The notes under the pieces are model-generated. The model did no database searches and had not been told where the DNA came from. It was given only the letters and a program-made list of their open reading frames with translations. Source: an uncultured Bacilli bacterium (GTDB lineage: Bacteria > Bacillota_I > Bacilli_A > ML615J-28 > CAG-698). From it: 64,000 bases of DNA. Location: positions 124,001 through 188,000 of the forward strand of contig CAKOMG010000004.1 in the NCBI GenBank assembly GCA_934096585.1. The letters run 5' to 3'. Both the position numbers and the translations under genes were made by a program. Positions 9,512 to 17,958 of this stretch are shown one piece after another; positions within the stretch are counted from its first letter, which is position 1, and each line of letters opens with the position of its first letter.

Positions 9512-9968
9512 ATACATTTTTCTTATATTATATTTGGCTAGTATAGGCATGATATTTATGTCGTCTTTAGAAACTGGAAAAGAATCAAGTGAAGATTCAT
9601 CAGAAGTAACAACTGTAATAGTAGATGAAGTTAAAAAAATTACCGATGATAAAGTGCAACTAGATTTTGACACTACACATTTTTATGTAAGAAAAATAAT
9701 AGGCCATTTTGGATCATTTATGCTTTGCAGTATTTTAGGATTATTGTGTTTTTATTTATTTACTTTAAAGAATAAAAAAGCAGTAATAGTATCAATAAGT
9801 ACGGGACTCACAGTTGCAGTAGTTTCAGAACTTTTACAATTATTGTCTGAAGGTCGAAGTTGTGAAATACTTGATATGTTAATAGATTATAGTGGTTATT
9901 TATGTGGAACCATATTTACATTATTAATTATTTGTTTAATAAAAAAGAAGAAAAAAGCCTATAATTGA
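9495..9968 (+). CDS. VanZ-like membrane protein
   Basis: A 157-residue protein with a hydrophobic start (residues 3-22), a charged loop, and three further membrane segments. HFGSFMLCSILGLLCFY and VAVVSELLQLLSEGRSCEILDMLID match the core of the VanZ-like family (HxxxF, ExxQ, R..D). Family members affect glycopeptide susceptibility in enterococci, but most have no known role. It starts inside the DUF368 gene and ends with TGA, a rare stop codon here. Confidence 0.85.
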   Translation: MKKYIKYIFLILYLASIGMIFMSSLETGKESSEDSSEVTTVIVDEVKKITDDKVQLDFDTTHFYVRKIIGHFGSFMLCSILGLLCFYLFTLKNKKAVIVSISTGLTVAVVSELLQLLSEGRSCEILDMLIDYSGYLCGTIFTLLIICLIKKKKKAYN

Positions 9969-9992
9969 CTATGTCATTTTATAGACTTTTTC
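9950..9992. terminator. Bidirectional terminator between convergent genes
   Basis: Stem CTATAA (9959-9964) / TTATAG (9979-9984), extended across one C-A mismatch by AAAAAG / CTTTTT. The flanking A and T runs let it work in both directions. The stop codons of both converging genes lie in its loop. Confidence 0.6.
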
Positions 9993-10126
9993 TTTTCAAA
10001 TGTTTGATCATTTTCATGAATTGGTTCATTAACATCTGCACGAAACATTTCTTGATCACGATAAAAATAATCACAATTGTCGCAAAGATTACTGTTTAAC
10101 TTATTATTTTTTTTCTTATTTGTCAT
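9974..10126 (-). CDS. 50-residue CxxC protein of unknown function
   Basis: Reading the minus strand gives ATG at 10126, an AAGGAA site just upstream, and 50 codons ending in TGA. The product is basic at the start, has one CxxC pair (CDNC, residues 15-18) followed by an aromatic DYFYRDQ stretch, and an acidic second half. It could bind metal as a dimer. I do not recognise it. Its convergent arrangement with the vanZ-like gene and shared terminator support a real transcript. Confidence 0.55.
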   Translation of the reverse strand: MTNKKKNNKLNSNLCDNCDYFYRDQEMFRADVNEPIHENDQTFEKKKSIK

Positions 10127-10175
10127 TCACTATTCCTTCCAAATATATTATTTTCACATTTATAAAAAATATAAA

Positions 10176-10204
10176 TGGAAATTAGTAGAATATTATGATA
10201 TAAT
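10176..10204 (+). promoter_or_regulatory. Extended -10 promoter for the InlB-repeat lipoprotein
   Basis: TGGAAA at 10176-10181, 17 bases, then TATAAT at 10199-10204 preceded by TGA (extended -10). The ATG is 18 bases downstream with GAGGT between. Confidence 0.7.
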
Positions 10205-10222
10205 AATTTAGAGGTATAATAT

Positions 10223-11419
10223 ATGAAGAGATTAAAAAAATCTATAGTCATTATTTTGCTGTTTATTTGTTTAACTGCTTGTACAGTAAAAAACAAAACA
10301 TATAATGTAACTATAACCATTAATGATAATATAGAAAAAGTCGAAGTGAATAGAAATACAAATCCTTTGGATTTGCTAATAGAACCAGAAATAGAGGGAT
10401 ATGAATTTTCAGGATGGTATTTAGATAAGAATTATGAAATTCCTTTACCTGAGAGTTATAAGATTAATCAAAATATAAACATTTATGCTAAATTGGTTAA
10501 AACATCTTATACGTTGACATTTATCGTAAATGATGAAGAATATAAAAAAATAATTGTTGAACATGGAAATATTTTAAAAGATGTTCCAACAATCAAGCAA
10601 GATGGATATGAATTTTTGGGCTGGTCAACTAGAAAAAATAATGGCTTGATCTATGATTTTAATAATCCAATTGTTAAAGCAAATACCTTTTATGCTCAAT
10701 TAAAAATAATTACATTTAAAGTGAATTATATTTTAAATTTTGATGTTTTCCCAACAAAAAATTCGCTATATGAAGCATACTATACTGATTTTTATAATTT
10801 TTTATTAAAAGAAACGGATTGTGATTTTACTAAATATAATATATCGAGTTTAGATGACTTTTTAAAGTTTTGTAAAACATGGCGTGCCAATGGTAGAAAT
10901 GAAATGGGTGGTTTAGGTGATGCTTTTGGAAAATATTATTTAAATGTAGAAATAGGTGGAAAACTAGAAAATCAACCCACTACTCATTTTATAGGTTATT
11001 GTTATAATCAAGGCAAGTATATAGATTTTATAAAACATTTAATGGTGTTTTTTGCTTATTGGCGTACAGACGAAGGTTATACCGGTGGACAAAACGACCC
11101 CAATAATTTAGGAAATGATTTCTTTGCTAGTGCGTGGGCTTCGTTTGTAGATACTTGTAAATTCTTTTACTTTACTGGTGATACATTAAATAACACTTAT
11201 AGTTGGTTTAAATCAGAACGAGTAAAATATGCATTAGACCATATTCCATCAGTATTTGAAGGATCTTTTAGAACAACAGGAGATATTAATAATCCAATTT
11301 ATTTAGATAATATCACAAGAGAAGGATATGAGTTTTTAGGATGGTTTGATGAAGAAGGGAATATTGTCACTGTCATAACAAAATCAATGACAATATATGC
11401 AAAGTGGAAGCAATTATAA
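10223..11419 (+). CDS. Lipoprotein with InlB (Listeria-Bacteroides) repeats
   Basis: A 398-residue lipoprotein with a lipobox ending at Cys20 (LTAC). Two InlB_B-type beta-grasp repeats lie at about 28-90 and 92-145, and a third at about 350-398. Each carries the EGYEFxGW signature followed by IYAK or similar. Between them a region of about 200 residues (about 150-345), rich in aromatic residues and Gly, has no motif I know. InlB repeats are common in surface proteins of gut Firmicutes and Mollicutes, where they serve as spacers or adhesive modules. The TtcA-like gene starts two bases after the stop. Confidence 0.85.
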   Translation: MKRLKKSIVIILLFICLTACTVKNKTYNVTITINDNIEKVEVNRNTNPLDLLIEPEIEGYEFSGWYLDKNYEIPLPESYKINQNINIYAKLVKTSYTLTFIVNDEEYKKIIVEHGNILKDVPTIKQDGYEFLGWSTRKNNGLIYDFNNPIVKANTFYAQLKIITFKVNYILNFDVFPTKNSLYEAYYTDFYNFLLKETDCDFTKYNISSLDDFLKFCKTWRANGRNEMGGLGDAFGKYYLNVEIGGKLENQPTTHFIGYCYNQGKYIDFIKHLMVFFAYWRTDEGYTGGQNDPNNLGNDFFASAWASFVDTCKFFYFTGDTLNNTYSWFKSERVKYALDHIPSVFEGSFRTTGDINNPIYLDNITREGYEFLGWFDEEGNIVTVITKSMTIYAKWKQL

Positions 11420-11420
11420 T

Positions 11421-12245
11421 ATGGAAAGATATCAAGAAATTGAAAGAAGTATAATAAAAAAATATAGAAAACAAATCTGGGCAAAATTTGTACAAGCCAT
11501 TCAAGAATTTAAAATGATAAATGATGGTGATAAGATTGCAGTATGTATAAGTGGTGGCAAGGATTCAATGCTACTTGCTAAATGTATGCAAGAATTAAAG
11601 CGTCATAGTGATACAAATTTTGATGTTGTTTATATCGTGATGAATCCAGGATATAATGAAGTCAATTATAATAAAATAATTGAAAATGCTGAAACAATGA
11701 ATATACCAATTGAAGTCTTTTCATCAAATATTTTTAATGCAGTTAAAGATATAAAGAACAATCCCTGTTATTTGTGTGCAAGAATGCGACGCGGTTGTTT
11801 ATATGAATATGCAAAAAGTAAAGGCTGCAATAAAATAGCATTAGGACACCATTTTGATGATATTATTGAAACCTTATTAATGTCAATATTATATGGTTCG
11901 CAAATTCAAGGAATGTTACCTAAATTAAAAAGTACAAATCATAAAGGAATGGAACTTATAAGACCACTTTGTTATGTGAAAGAACATGATATAAAAAAAT
12001 GGGCAAGTTCTAATGAACTCAATTTTATAAGATGTGCTTGTAGATTTACAGAAAACATTGAATTTGGATCAGAAGATTCTAAACGAAAAGAAATTAAAGA
12101 ATTAATTGAAAGTTTAAGAAAAATTTATCCAAATGTAGATATGAATATCTTTAGAAGCATGTATAATGTTAATATTGATACTTTAATATGCTATAAACAA
12201 AATGGTATAAAGCATTGTTATTTAGATAATTATGAGGATAAGTAA
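11421..12245 (+). CDS. ttcA: TtcA-like tRNA 2-thiocytidine synthetase (PP-loop ATPase)
   Basis: A 274-residue PP-loop enzyme. The PP-loop SGGKDS is at residues 44-49. The CxxC pair in CYLCARMRRG and a later Cys in RCACRF match the three cysteines that hold the [4Fe-4S] cluster of TtcA, and GHHFDDIIET is the conserved metal/ATP motif. TtcA adenylates and thiolates cytidine 32 of some tRNAs. The frame is open eight codons further upstream, but the ATG at 11421 is preferred: it follows a GGAAG sequence and lies just past the previous stop. A kinase gene follows after three bases. Confidence 0.87.
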   Translation: MERYQEIERSIIKKYRKQIWAKFVQAIQEFKMINDGDKIAVCISGGKDSMLLAKCMQELKRHSDTNFDVVYIVMNPGYNEVNYNKIIENAETMNIPIEVFSSNIFNAVKDIKNNPCYLCARMRRGCLYEYAKSKGCNKIALGHHFDDIIETLLMSILYGSQIQGMLPKLKSTNHKGMELIRPLCYVKEHDIKKWASSNELNFIRCACRFTENIEFGSEDSKRKEIKELIESLRKIYPNVDMNIFRSMYNVNIDTLICYKQNGIKHCYLDNYEDK

Positions 12246-12248
12246 TTT

Positions 12249-12701
12249 ATGATATATATGTTAATAGGAATTCAAGGTAGTGGAAAAAGCACATTTGCGA
12301 AAAAATATGCCAAAGAGTGGAATTGTAAAATAATTTCTACCGATCAAGTACGAAGTGATAATCCCGGTATAAAAGAAGAAAAAGTATGGGAAACTATATA
12401 TAAAACAGCATATGAAATAACTTTAAAAAATGAAGATGCTATTTTTGATGCCACAAATATCACTCCTAAAGTACGTAAGAGATTTTTTGATGAAGTTGAA
12501 AAATATGGAGAAAGACCAAAAGTTGGTGCATATTATTTTTCAACAGATAAAAAAATTTGTTATGATAGAGTAGTTGAAAGAAATAAAAATAAGAATGAAT
12601 TATTTTTACCACCTGAAGTTGTGTATTCGTATAGCGAAAAACTTATTCCACCTACTTTAAAAGAAGGATTTATTTTTATTAAGGAAGTTAAAGAGGATTA
12701 G
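12249..12701 (+). CDS. Small P-loop kinase (AAA_33 / polynucleotide-kinase-like)
   Basis: A 150-residue single-domain NTPase. Walker A is GIQGSGKST at residues 7-15, followed by STDQVR, a typical phosphoacceptor-side motif, then FDATN near residue 66, and a lid with Arg/Lys (RVVERNKNKN). This pattern is shared by small predicted kinases related to T4 polynucleotide kinase and zeta toxin. The substrate is unknown, and no antitoxin-like partner is beside it. It lies between ttcA and asnA with gaps of three and four bases, so an RNA- or nucleotide-related role is possible. Confidence 0.78.
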   Translation: MIYMLIGIQGSGKSTFAKKYAKEWNCKIISTDQVRSDNPGIKEEKVWETIYKTAYEITLKNEDAIFDATNITPKVRKRFFDEVEKYGERPKVGAYYFSTDKKICYDRVVERNKNKNELFLPPEVVYSYSEKLIPPTLKEGFIFIKEVKED

Positions 12702-12705
12702 TGTT

Positions 12706-13713
12706 ATGAAAAAAAATATAGTTATCGATGGCTATCAACCATCATTAAATTTAATAGAGACAGAAGTTGCTATCAAATTAGTTAAAGATACGTTTGAAAG
12801 AAAACTTGCGGAAGAATTAGATTTGGTAAGAGTATCTGCCCCTTTGTTTGTTGATCCAAAAACAGGATTAAATGACAATTTAAATGGATATGAAAAAGCG
12901 GTCAGTTTTAAATCAATTGAACTAAATCAAGAATTAGAGGTTGTACAATCACTTGCTAAATGGAAAAGAAATGCATTAAAAAAATATAATTTCGAAGTTA
13001 ATAAAGGCTTGTATACTGATATGAATGCAATAAGACCATATGAAGAATTAGATAATTTACATTCATTATATGTTGATCAGTGGGATTGGGAAAAAATAAT
13101 TACTAGTAAAGATAGAACTTTAAACTATTTATTTAGCGTTGTAAAAAAGATTTATCAAGCATTGTTAGATACGGAAGCAGTAATTGTTGAAAAATTCCCT
13201 AGATTAAAACACGGATTACCAAAAGAAATTCAATTTATATCTACATCTGAACTTGAAGCAATGTTTCCTGAATTAGATAGAAAAGAAAGAGAAAATGAAA
13301 TTACTAAGAAATATAAAGCAGTATTTTTATACAAAATTGGTTGGCCATTAAAAGATGGTAAAAGTCATGATGGTAGAGCTGCGGATTATGATGATTGGAA
13401 TTTAAATGGTGATATCATGTTATGGTATGATTCTTTGCAAATTGCATTTGAAATATCATCAATGGGAATTAGAGTAGATAGTAAGTCAATCGTAAAACAA
13501 TTAAGACATAAAGGTGAAGAATATAAATTAGATAATGACTATGTTAAAGATGTTATTAATAACAATTTACCTTTAACAATAGGTGGAGGTATTGGACAAT
13601 CACGAATGTGCATGTATATGTTAAAGAAGGCTCATATTGGGGAAGTTCAATCATCTATATGGTCTAGTAATGATATAAATTTATTTAATGAACACAATAT
13701 ACATTTATTATAA
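12706..13713 (+). CDS. asnA: Aspartate-ammonia ligase (asparagine synthetase A)
   Basis: A 335-residue AsnA of normal length. It makes asparagine from aspartate, ammonia and ATP and belongs to the class II aminoacyl-tRNA synthetase fold. Recognisable segments are VRVSAPLFVDPKTGLND, the LHSLYVDQWDWEK block, the WPLKDGKSHDGRAADYDDW block, and the C-terminal GGGIGQSRMCMYML. It is last of the operon beginning at the InlB-repeat lipoprotein, and four bases separate it from the kinase gene. Confidence 0.96.
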   Translation: MKKNIVIDGYQPSLNLIETEVAIKLVKDTFERKLAEELDLVRVSAPLFVDPKTGLNDNLNGYEKAVSFKSIELNQELEVVQSLAKWKRNALKKYNFEVNKGLYTDMNAIRPYEELDNLHSLYVDQWDWEKIITSKDRTLNYLFSVVKKIYQALLDTEAVIVEKFPRLKHGLPKEIQFISTSELEAMFPELDRKERENEITKKYKAVFLYKIGWPLKDGKSHDGRAADYDDWNLNGDIMLWYDSLQIAFEISSMGIRVDSKSIVKQLRHKGEEYKLDNDYVKDVINNNLPLTIGGGIGQSRMCMYMLKKAHIGEVQSSIWSSNDINLFNEHNIHLL

Positions 13714-13726
13714 GTAATAAAATTTC

Positions 13727-13755
13727 TTGAAATATATTAATAATTTTGGTATAAT
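13727..13755 (+). promoter_or_regulatory. Strong housekeeping promoter for degV
   Basis: TTGAAA at 13727-13732, 17 bases, then extended -10 TGGTATAAT ending at 13755. An AAAAAGGGG sequence precedes the ATG at 13800, so this leader is longer than most here. Confidence 0.8.
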
Positions 13756-13799
13756 CTAGGAGTATAAATTTTAAATTTATTTAAAAAGGGGTTAATAAT

Positions 13800-14678
13800 A
13801 TGAAAATAGGAATAACAGCTGATTGTAGTTCTGGAATAGAATATGCACCATTTAAAAGTGATGTTAAAATCACACGCACTACTATTCATTTTGGAAATGA
13901 AGAATTATTAGACGGAGTTGATATCACAGCAGATGATTTTTATAAGAAACTAAGAAATAGTGATATTGTACCATCAACTTCAGCACCAACTCCTGGCGAA
14001 ATCGCAAAGAGGGTTGAGGAGTGGAAAAATGAAGGATGTACTGATGTTATTCATTTCCCAATATCTTTTGGATTAAGCGATTATGGAAAAAATCTTCAAG
14101 CTACAGGAAATGATTTAGTTGAAGGTGTAAAAGTACATGTTTTTAATTCTAATACCGCATGTTTAATGGAAGGTTATCAAGCTAAATATGCATCTATTCT
14201 TGCAAAAAAAGGTTATAGTGTTGAAGAAATATTTGCAGAATGTGCTAAAGTAAGAGATCATACGGATACATATTTGGTCGTTGATGATATTAAATATTTA
14301 GTAAAAAATGGAAGATTAAGTGGAGCTGCTGGCTTCATTGGTGGACTAGCTAAAATTAAACCGGTGTTAAACTTAGGACATGAAGGAAAAATATTACCTT
14401 TTGAAAAAGTAAGAACACATCCAAAAGCTATAGCTAGATGTATTGATGTTTCATTAGAAAAAGCAGCTAAGTATAAAAAAGTTTTATACATTGTTTTGCA
14501 TACAGATAGACTTGAAGATGCTAAGAATATTGCAGAAGAATTGAAGTCACGAGCAACAAATTGTTATCATATGGACGTTACAACAATTACACCAACTGTT
14601 GGTGCTCATATTGGTTGTGGAGTTATTGGAATTGCAAGTATAGCTCTAGATGATTTGAAAGAAAATATTATAGATTAA
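13800..14678 (+). CDS. DegV-family fatty-acid-binding protein
   Basis: A 292-residue DegV protein. The N-terminal domain contains the TSAPTPGE segment that contacts the lipid carboxylate. The central KNGRLSGAAGFIGGLAKIKPVL is the most conserved stretch of the family and covers the fatty-acid pocket. The C-terminal end has GAHIGCGVIGI. Family members (FakB in Staphylococcus) bind a fatty acid for phosphorylation by FakA. No FakA-like gene is present in this window. Confidence 0.93.
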   Translation: MKIGITADCSSGIEYAPFKSDVKITRTTIHFGNEELLDGVDITADDFYKKLRNSDIVPSTSAPTPGEIAKRVEEWKNEGCTDVIHFPISFGLSDYGKNLQATGNDLVEGVKVHVFNSNTACLMEGYQAKYASILAKKGYSVEEIFAECAKVRDHTDTYLVVDDIKYLVKNGRLSGAAGFIGGLAKIKPVLNLGHEGKILPFEKVRTHPKAIARCIDVSLEKAAKYKKVLYIVLHTDRLEDAKNIAEELKSRATNCYHMDVTTITPTVGAHIGCGVIGIASIALDDLKENIID

Positions 14679-14680
14679 TC

Positions 14681-14706
14681 AAATGGGCATAGAAATATGT
14701 CCATTT
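14681..14706 (+). other. Intergenic hairpin between degV and pepF
   Basis: AAATGGGCATA pairs with TATGTCCATTT (11 pairs, one G-T) around a GAAA loop. It is followed by A rather than T residues, so it is not a normal terminator. It may be a processing or stability element, or a leaky terminator within a degV-pepF transcript. Confidence 0.5.
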
Positions 14707-14725
14707 AAAAAAAAGGAGAAAAACA

Positions 14726-16489
14726 ATGAATTGGGACTTAACATATTTATTTAAAACAAAAGAAGATTTTGAAAAGAGTTTGAAAGAAAGTAATGCTTAC
14801 CTAGAAGAAGTTAAAAAGTATCAAGGTAAATTAGACAATCAAGAAGCATTTGTTAACTATTTAAAATTAGATTTAAAAATAACAGAACATATCGAAAGGC
14901 TTTATCAATATGCATCATTGAGTAGCGATTTAAACAAAAAGAATGTTGAAAATGCAAGTAACTTAAGTAAAGTAAGAAATTTTTTAACACAATTATCACA
15001 AGCTACATCTTGGGTTAATCCAGAAGTCTTAACGATAGGAAAAGAAAAAATTATTGCATATATTGAAAGTGATGAAGAAGTAAAACAATATAAATTCATT
15101 TATGAACAATTGTTCCATGAAAATGAGCATGTTTTAGATGCTAAATCAGAACAATTAATATCATATTATTCTACTTTATTTAATAGAGGTGGTGACCTAT
15201 ATAGTTCACTTGCTGTAGGAGACAATGTCTCTAAAACAGTTGAGTTAAGTAATAAAGAAAAAGTTACAGTTACACAAGGCAATTGGCGTGGATTAATTGC
15301 AGACAATAAAAAAGCAGAAGACAGACAAAAGATATTCGAAGCTATTTTTAATGAATATGAAGAACATAAAAATACTTTTTCAGATATCTATAATACAGTA
15401 TTACTTACTGGTGTTGCAAATGCTAAAGCAAGAAAATATCAATCTGTTTTAGAAAGTCATTTATTTGGCAATAATATTCCTACATCAGTATTTATGAACT
15501 TAGTGGATGTTGCTTCACATCACAATCAAGCCTTAAAAAAATATATTGAACTTAGAAAAGAATATTTAGGTTTAAAACATCATTATACATATGATCGTTT
15601 CTTAGAACTTGCTCATTCTAACAAAAAATATACTTATGAAGAAGCTAAAAATATATTCTTTGATTCTATTAAAAAATTCCCAAAAGATTTTCAAGATAAG
15701 GCTCACGAAGTATTAAGAGAAGGATTTGTTGACGTATATGAACAAGATGGAAAGAGAAGCGGTGCTTATTCATCAAGTATGTCTAATTTACATCCATTTA
15801 TATTATTAAATTATTCAAATACTTTAGATGATGTGTTTACTGTTGCTCACGAGGCAGGGCATTCAATTCACTCTATGTACTCTGCTGAAGCACAACCAAC
15901 AGTTTTACAAAACTATACAATATTTGTTGCGGAAATTGCTTCAACATTTAATGAACATGTTTTATTAGATTATTTTATGGAAAATTCTAATACAACAAAA
16001 GAAGAAAAAATTGGTTTACTTCAAAAAGCTATAGATGAAATAATGGCTACATTCTATCGTCAAACATTGTTTGCACAATATGAATATGAAGCACATACTT
16101 TAGTTGAGAATAATGAACCTATAAATTACGAAATTCTTTGTGCAATTATGGAAAGATTATATAAAGAGTATTATGGTTTGGATATAAAAGAAGAGAAAGT
16201 TAAATCCTTTGTTTGGGCATATATTCCTCATTTATTCTATACACCATTCTATGTATATCAATATGCAACATCTTTTGCAGCAAGCTTTAAGATTTATAAA
16301 GATGTTAAAGAAGGAAAAGAACAAGCCTTTGAAAAATATATTGGATTATTAAAAGCAGGATCAAGTAAATACCCTGTGGATGAAGCAAAGGATGCTGGCG
16401 TTGATTTCACTAAAAAAGAAACATTTATGGCAGTAGTTGAAAGATTAGAAGAATTAGTTGAACAATTAGATAAATTAATGCATGAATAG
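14726..16489 (+). CDS. pepF: Oligoendopeptidase F (M3 metallopeptidase)
   Basis: A 587-residue M3B peptidase of normal length. The zinc motif HEAGH is at residues 375-379, with the third ligand Glu expected in FVAEIASTFNEH some 28 residues later. The C-terminal FYVYQYATSFAASFKIY also matches the family. No signal peptide is present, so it should act on short peptides in the cytosol. An AAAGGAG site lies directly upstream. No promoter of its own is obvious, and it may be read from the degV promoter. Confidence 0.95.
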   Translation: MNWDLTYLFKTKEDFEKSLKESNAYLEEVKKYQGKLDNQEAFVNYLKLDLKITEHIERLYQYASLSSDLNKKNVENASNLSKVRNFLTQLSQATSWVNPEVLTIGKEKIIAYIESDEEVKQYKFIYEQLFHENEHVLDAKSEQLISYYSTLFNRGGDLYSSLAVGDNVSKTVELSNKEKVTVTQGNWRGLIADNKKAEDRQKIFEAIFNEYEEHKNTFSDIYNTVLLTGVANAKARKYQSVLESHLFGNNIPTSVFMNLVDVASHHNQALKKYIELRKEYLGLKHHYTYDRFLELAHSNKKYTYEEAKNIFFDSIKKFPKDFQDKAHEVLREGFVDVYEQDGKRSGAYSSSMSNLHPFILLNYSNTLDDVFTVAHEAGHSIHSMYSAEAQPTVLQNYTIFVAEIASTFNEHVLLDYFMENSNTTKEEKIGLLQKAIDEIMATFYRQTLFAQYEYEAHTLVENNEPINYEILCAIMERLYKEYYGLDIKEEKVKSFVWAYIPHLFYTPFYVYQYATSFAASFKIYKDVKEGKEQAFEKYIGLLKAGSSKYPVDEAKDAGVDFTKKETFMAVVERLEELVEQLDKLMHE

Positions 16490-16508
16490 TTGAAAGGAAG
16501 GAATTTAA

Positions 16509-17876
16509 TTGAGTAATAGTAATACTTTATTAATGACCGAAGGAAACATTTATAAAATTATAATTCGTTTTGCAATTCCAATCTTCATTAGTAATGTATT
16601 TCAACAGCTATATAATACAGTAGATAGTGCTGTTGTTGGGGCAATTGAAGGAACAGAAGCCATCGCATCTGTTGGGACAACTGCCCCTATTATTAACTTA
16701 TTAGTAGGATTATTTTTAGGTGTGGCTACGGGATGTAGTGCTGTAATTGCAAGACACTTTGGTTCAAAAAATGAAAAAAGATTAGAAGACTGTGTTCATA
16801 CTGGTATTGCTGTTGGACTTGTAGGGGGAATTATTCTTATGATAATAGGAATAATAGGAGCCAAGTGGCTTTTAATACTAATTAAAAGTCCAAACGATAC
16901 TTTAGATTTATCAACTTTATATTTAAGGATATATTTTATTGGAATGATTCCTATGATTTTATATAACATGGGAGCTGGTATTTTACAAGGTGTTGGCGAT
17001 TCAAAAAGACCCCTAATATATTTATCTATTGGTGGTGTAGCTAACATTATTTTAGATCTATTGTTTGTTGCTGTGTTTAGATGGAGTGTTGCAGGTGTAG
17101 CTATTGCTACAGTGTTAGCTCAATTTGTATCAACTACTTTAGTATTATATAAATTATTACATACAAATGATGTATATAAATTATCACTTAAACAAATTAA
17201 ATTTCATAAAACTGAATTAAAAGATATATTAAAGTTTGGAATACCTGCAGGACTCCAATCTGCTTTTTTTGCCATTTCTAATCTTTTAATTCAAGGATTT
17301 ATCAATGATTTTGGCTCTAAAGTTATGGCAGGTCAAACTGCTTATTCTAAAATTGATGGATTTTTATATATGCCAACATCTGCTTTTGGCATTACAACAA
17401 TGACATTTGTTAGTCAAAATATAAGTGTTAACAATATTAAAAGAGCAAAAAAAGGAACAAATATAGCTTTATTATTATCTGTTTTAACAACTTTAGCATT
17501 AGTAGTAATTGTTCTAATAGTTGGTAGACCACTAATAGCATTATTTACAAAAGGTGATGAAACGGCAATAAAATATGGGGTTATAATGATGTATTGTATG
17601 GCTCCATTTACTGTTATTTATGCTTTTATAGAAGTGTTTAGTGGATTTGTTAAGGCTGCCGGTGCAACGACAGAAGCTATGGTTATAACCGGATCAACAA
17701 TTTGTGTATTTAGAGTTGTATATTTATTATTTATGTTTTATGTATTAGGCATTAAATCAATTTATGTTATTTTTTCAGCGTACCCTGTATCATGGATATT
17801 ATGTTTAATAGTTTACTTAATTTATTACTTAAGCAATGGTTGGCAAAAGTACTTATTTAAACATAAACCAAACTAA
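16509..17876 (+). CDS. MATE-family multidrug/sodium antiporter
   Basis: A 455-residue integral membrane protein with about twelve hydrophobic segments in two related halves, as in MatE transporters. The first half contains IFISNVFQQLYNTVDSAVVG, a hallmark of the DinF/NorM-like group, and the second half repeats it as GLQSAFFAISNLLIQGFIN. It starts with TTG, chosen because AAAGGAAGG sits eight bases before it. The nearest ATG is eleven codons downstream without such a site. It follows pepF closely. The exported compound is unknown. Confidence 0.9.
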   Translation: MSNSNTLLMTEGNIYKIIIRFAIPIFISNVFQQLYNTVDSAVVGAIEGTEAIASVGTTAPIINLLVGLFLGVATGCSAVIARHFGSKNEKRLEDCVHTGIAVGLVGGIILMIIGIIGAKWLLILIKSPNDTLDLSTLYLRIYFIGMIPMILYNMGAGILQGVGDSKRPLIYLSIGGVANIILDLLFVAVFRWSVAGVAIATVLAQFVSTTLVLYKLLHTNDVYKLSLKQIKFHKTELKDILKFGIPAGLQSAFFAISNLLIQGFINDFGSKVMAGQTAYSKIDGFLYMPTSAFGITTMTFVSQNISVNNIKRAKKGTNIALLLSVLTTLALVVIVLIVGRPLIALFTKGDETAIKYGVIMMYCMAPFTVIYAFIEVFSGFVKAAGATTEAMVITGSTICVFRVVYLLFMFYVLGIKSIYVIFSAYPVSWILCLIVYLIYYLSNGWQKYLFKHKPN

Positions 17877-17905
17877 AAAGGGAAAGATATTCTAATTCTT
17901 TTTTC

Positions 17906-17934
17906 TCGACATATTAAAAAAAAGATGTTATAAT
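17906..17934 (+). promoter_or_regulatory. Extended -10 promoter for the metalloprotease lipoprotein
   Basis: TCGACA at 17906-17911 (one mismatch to TTGACA), 17 bases, then TATAAT at 17929-17934 preceded by TGT. GAAAGGGC lies before the ATG at 17959. Confidence 0.75.
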
Positions 17935-17958
17935 AATTAATATAGAAAGGGCAAAGTA

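Noticed and set aside
14681..14706. Terminator between degV and pepF
   Set aside because: The stem is good but is followed by A residues, so it is listed only as a hairpin.
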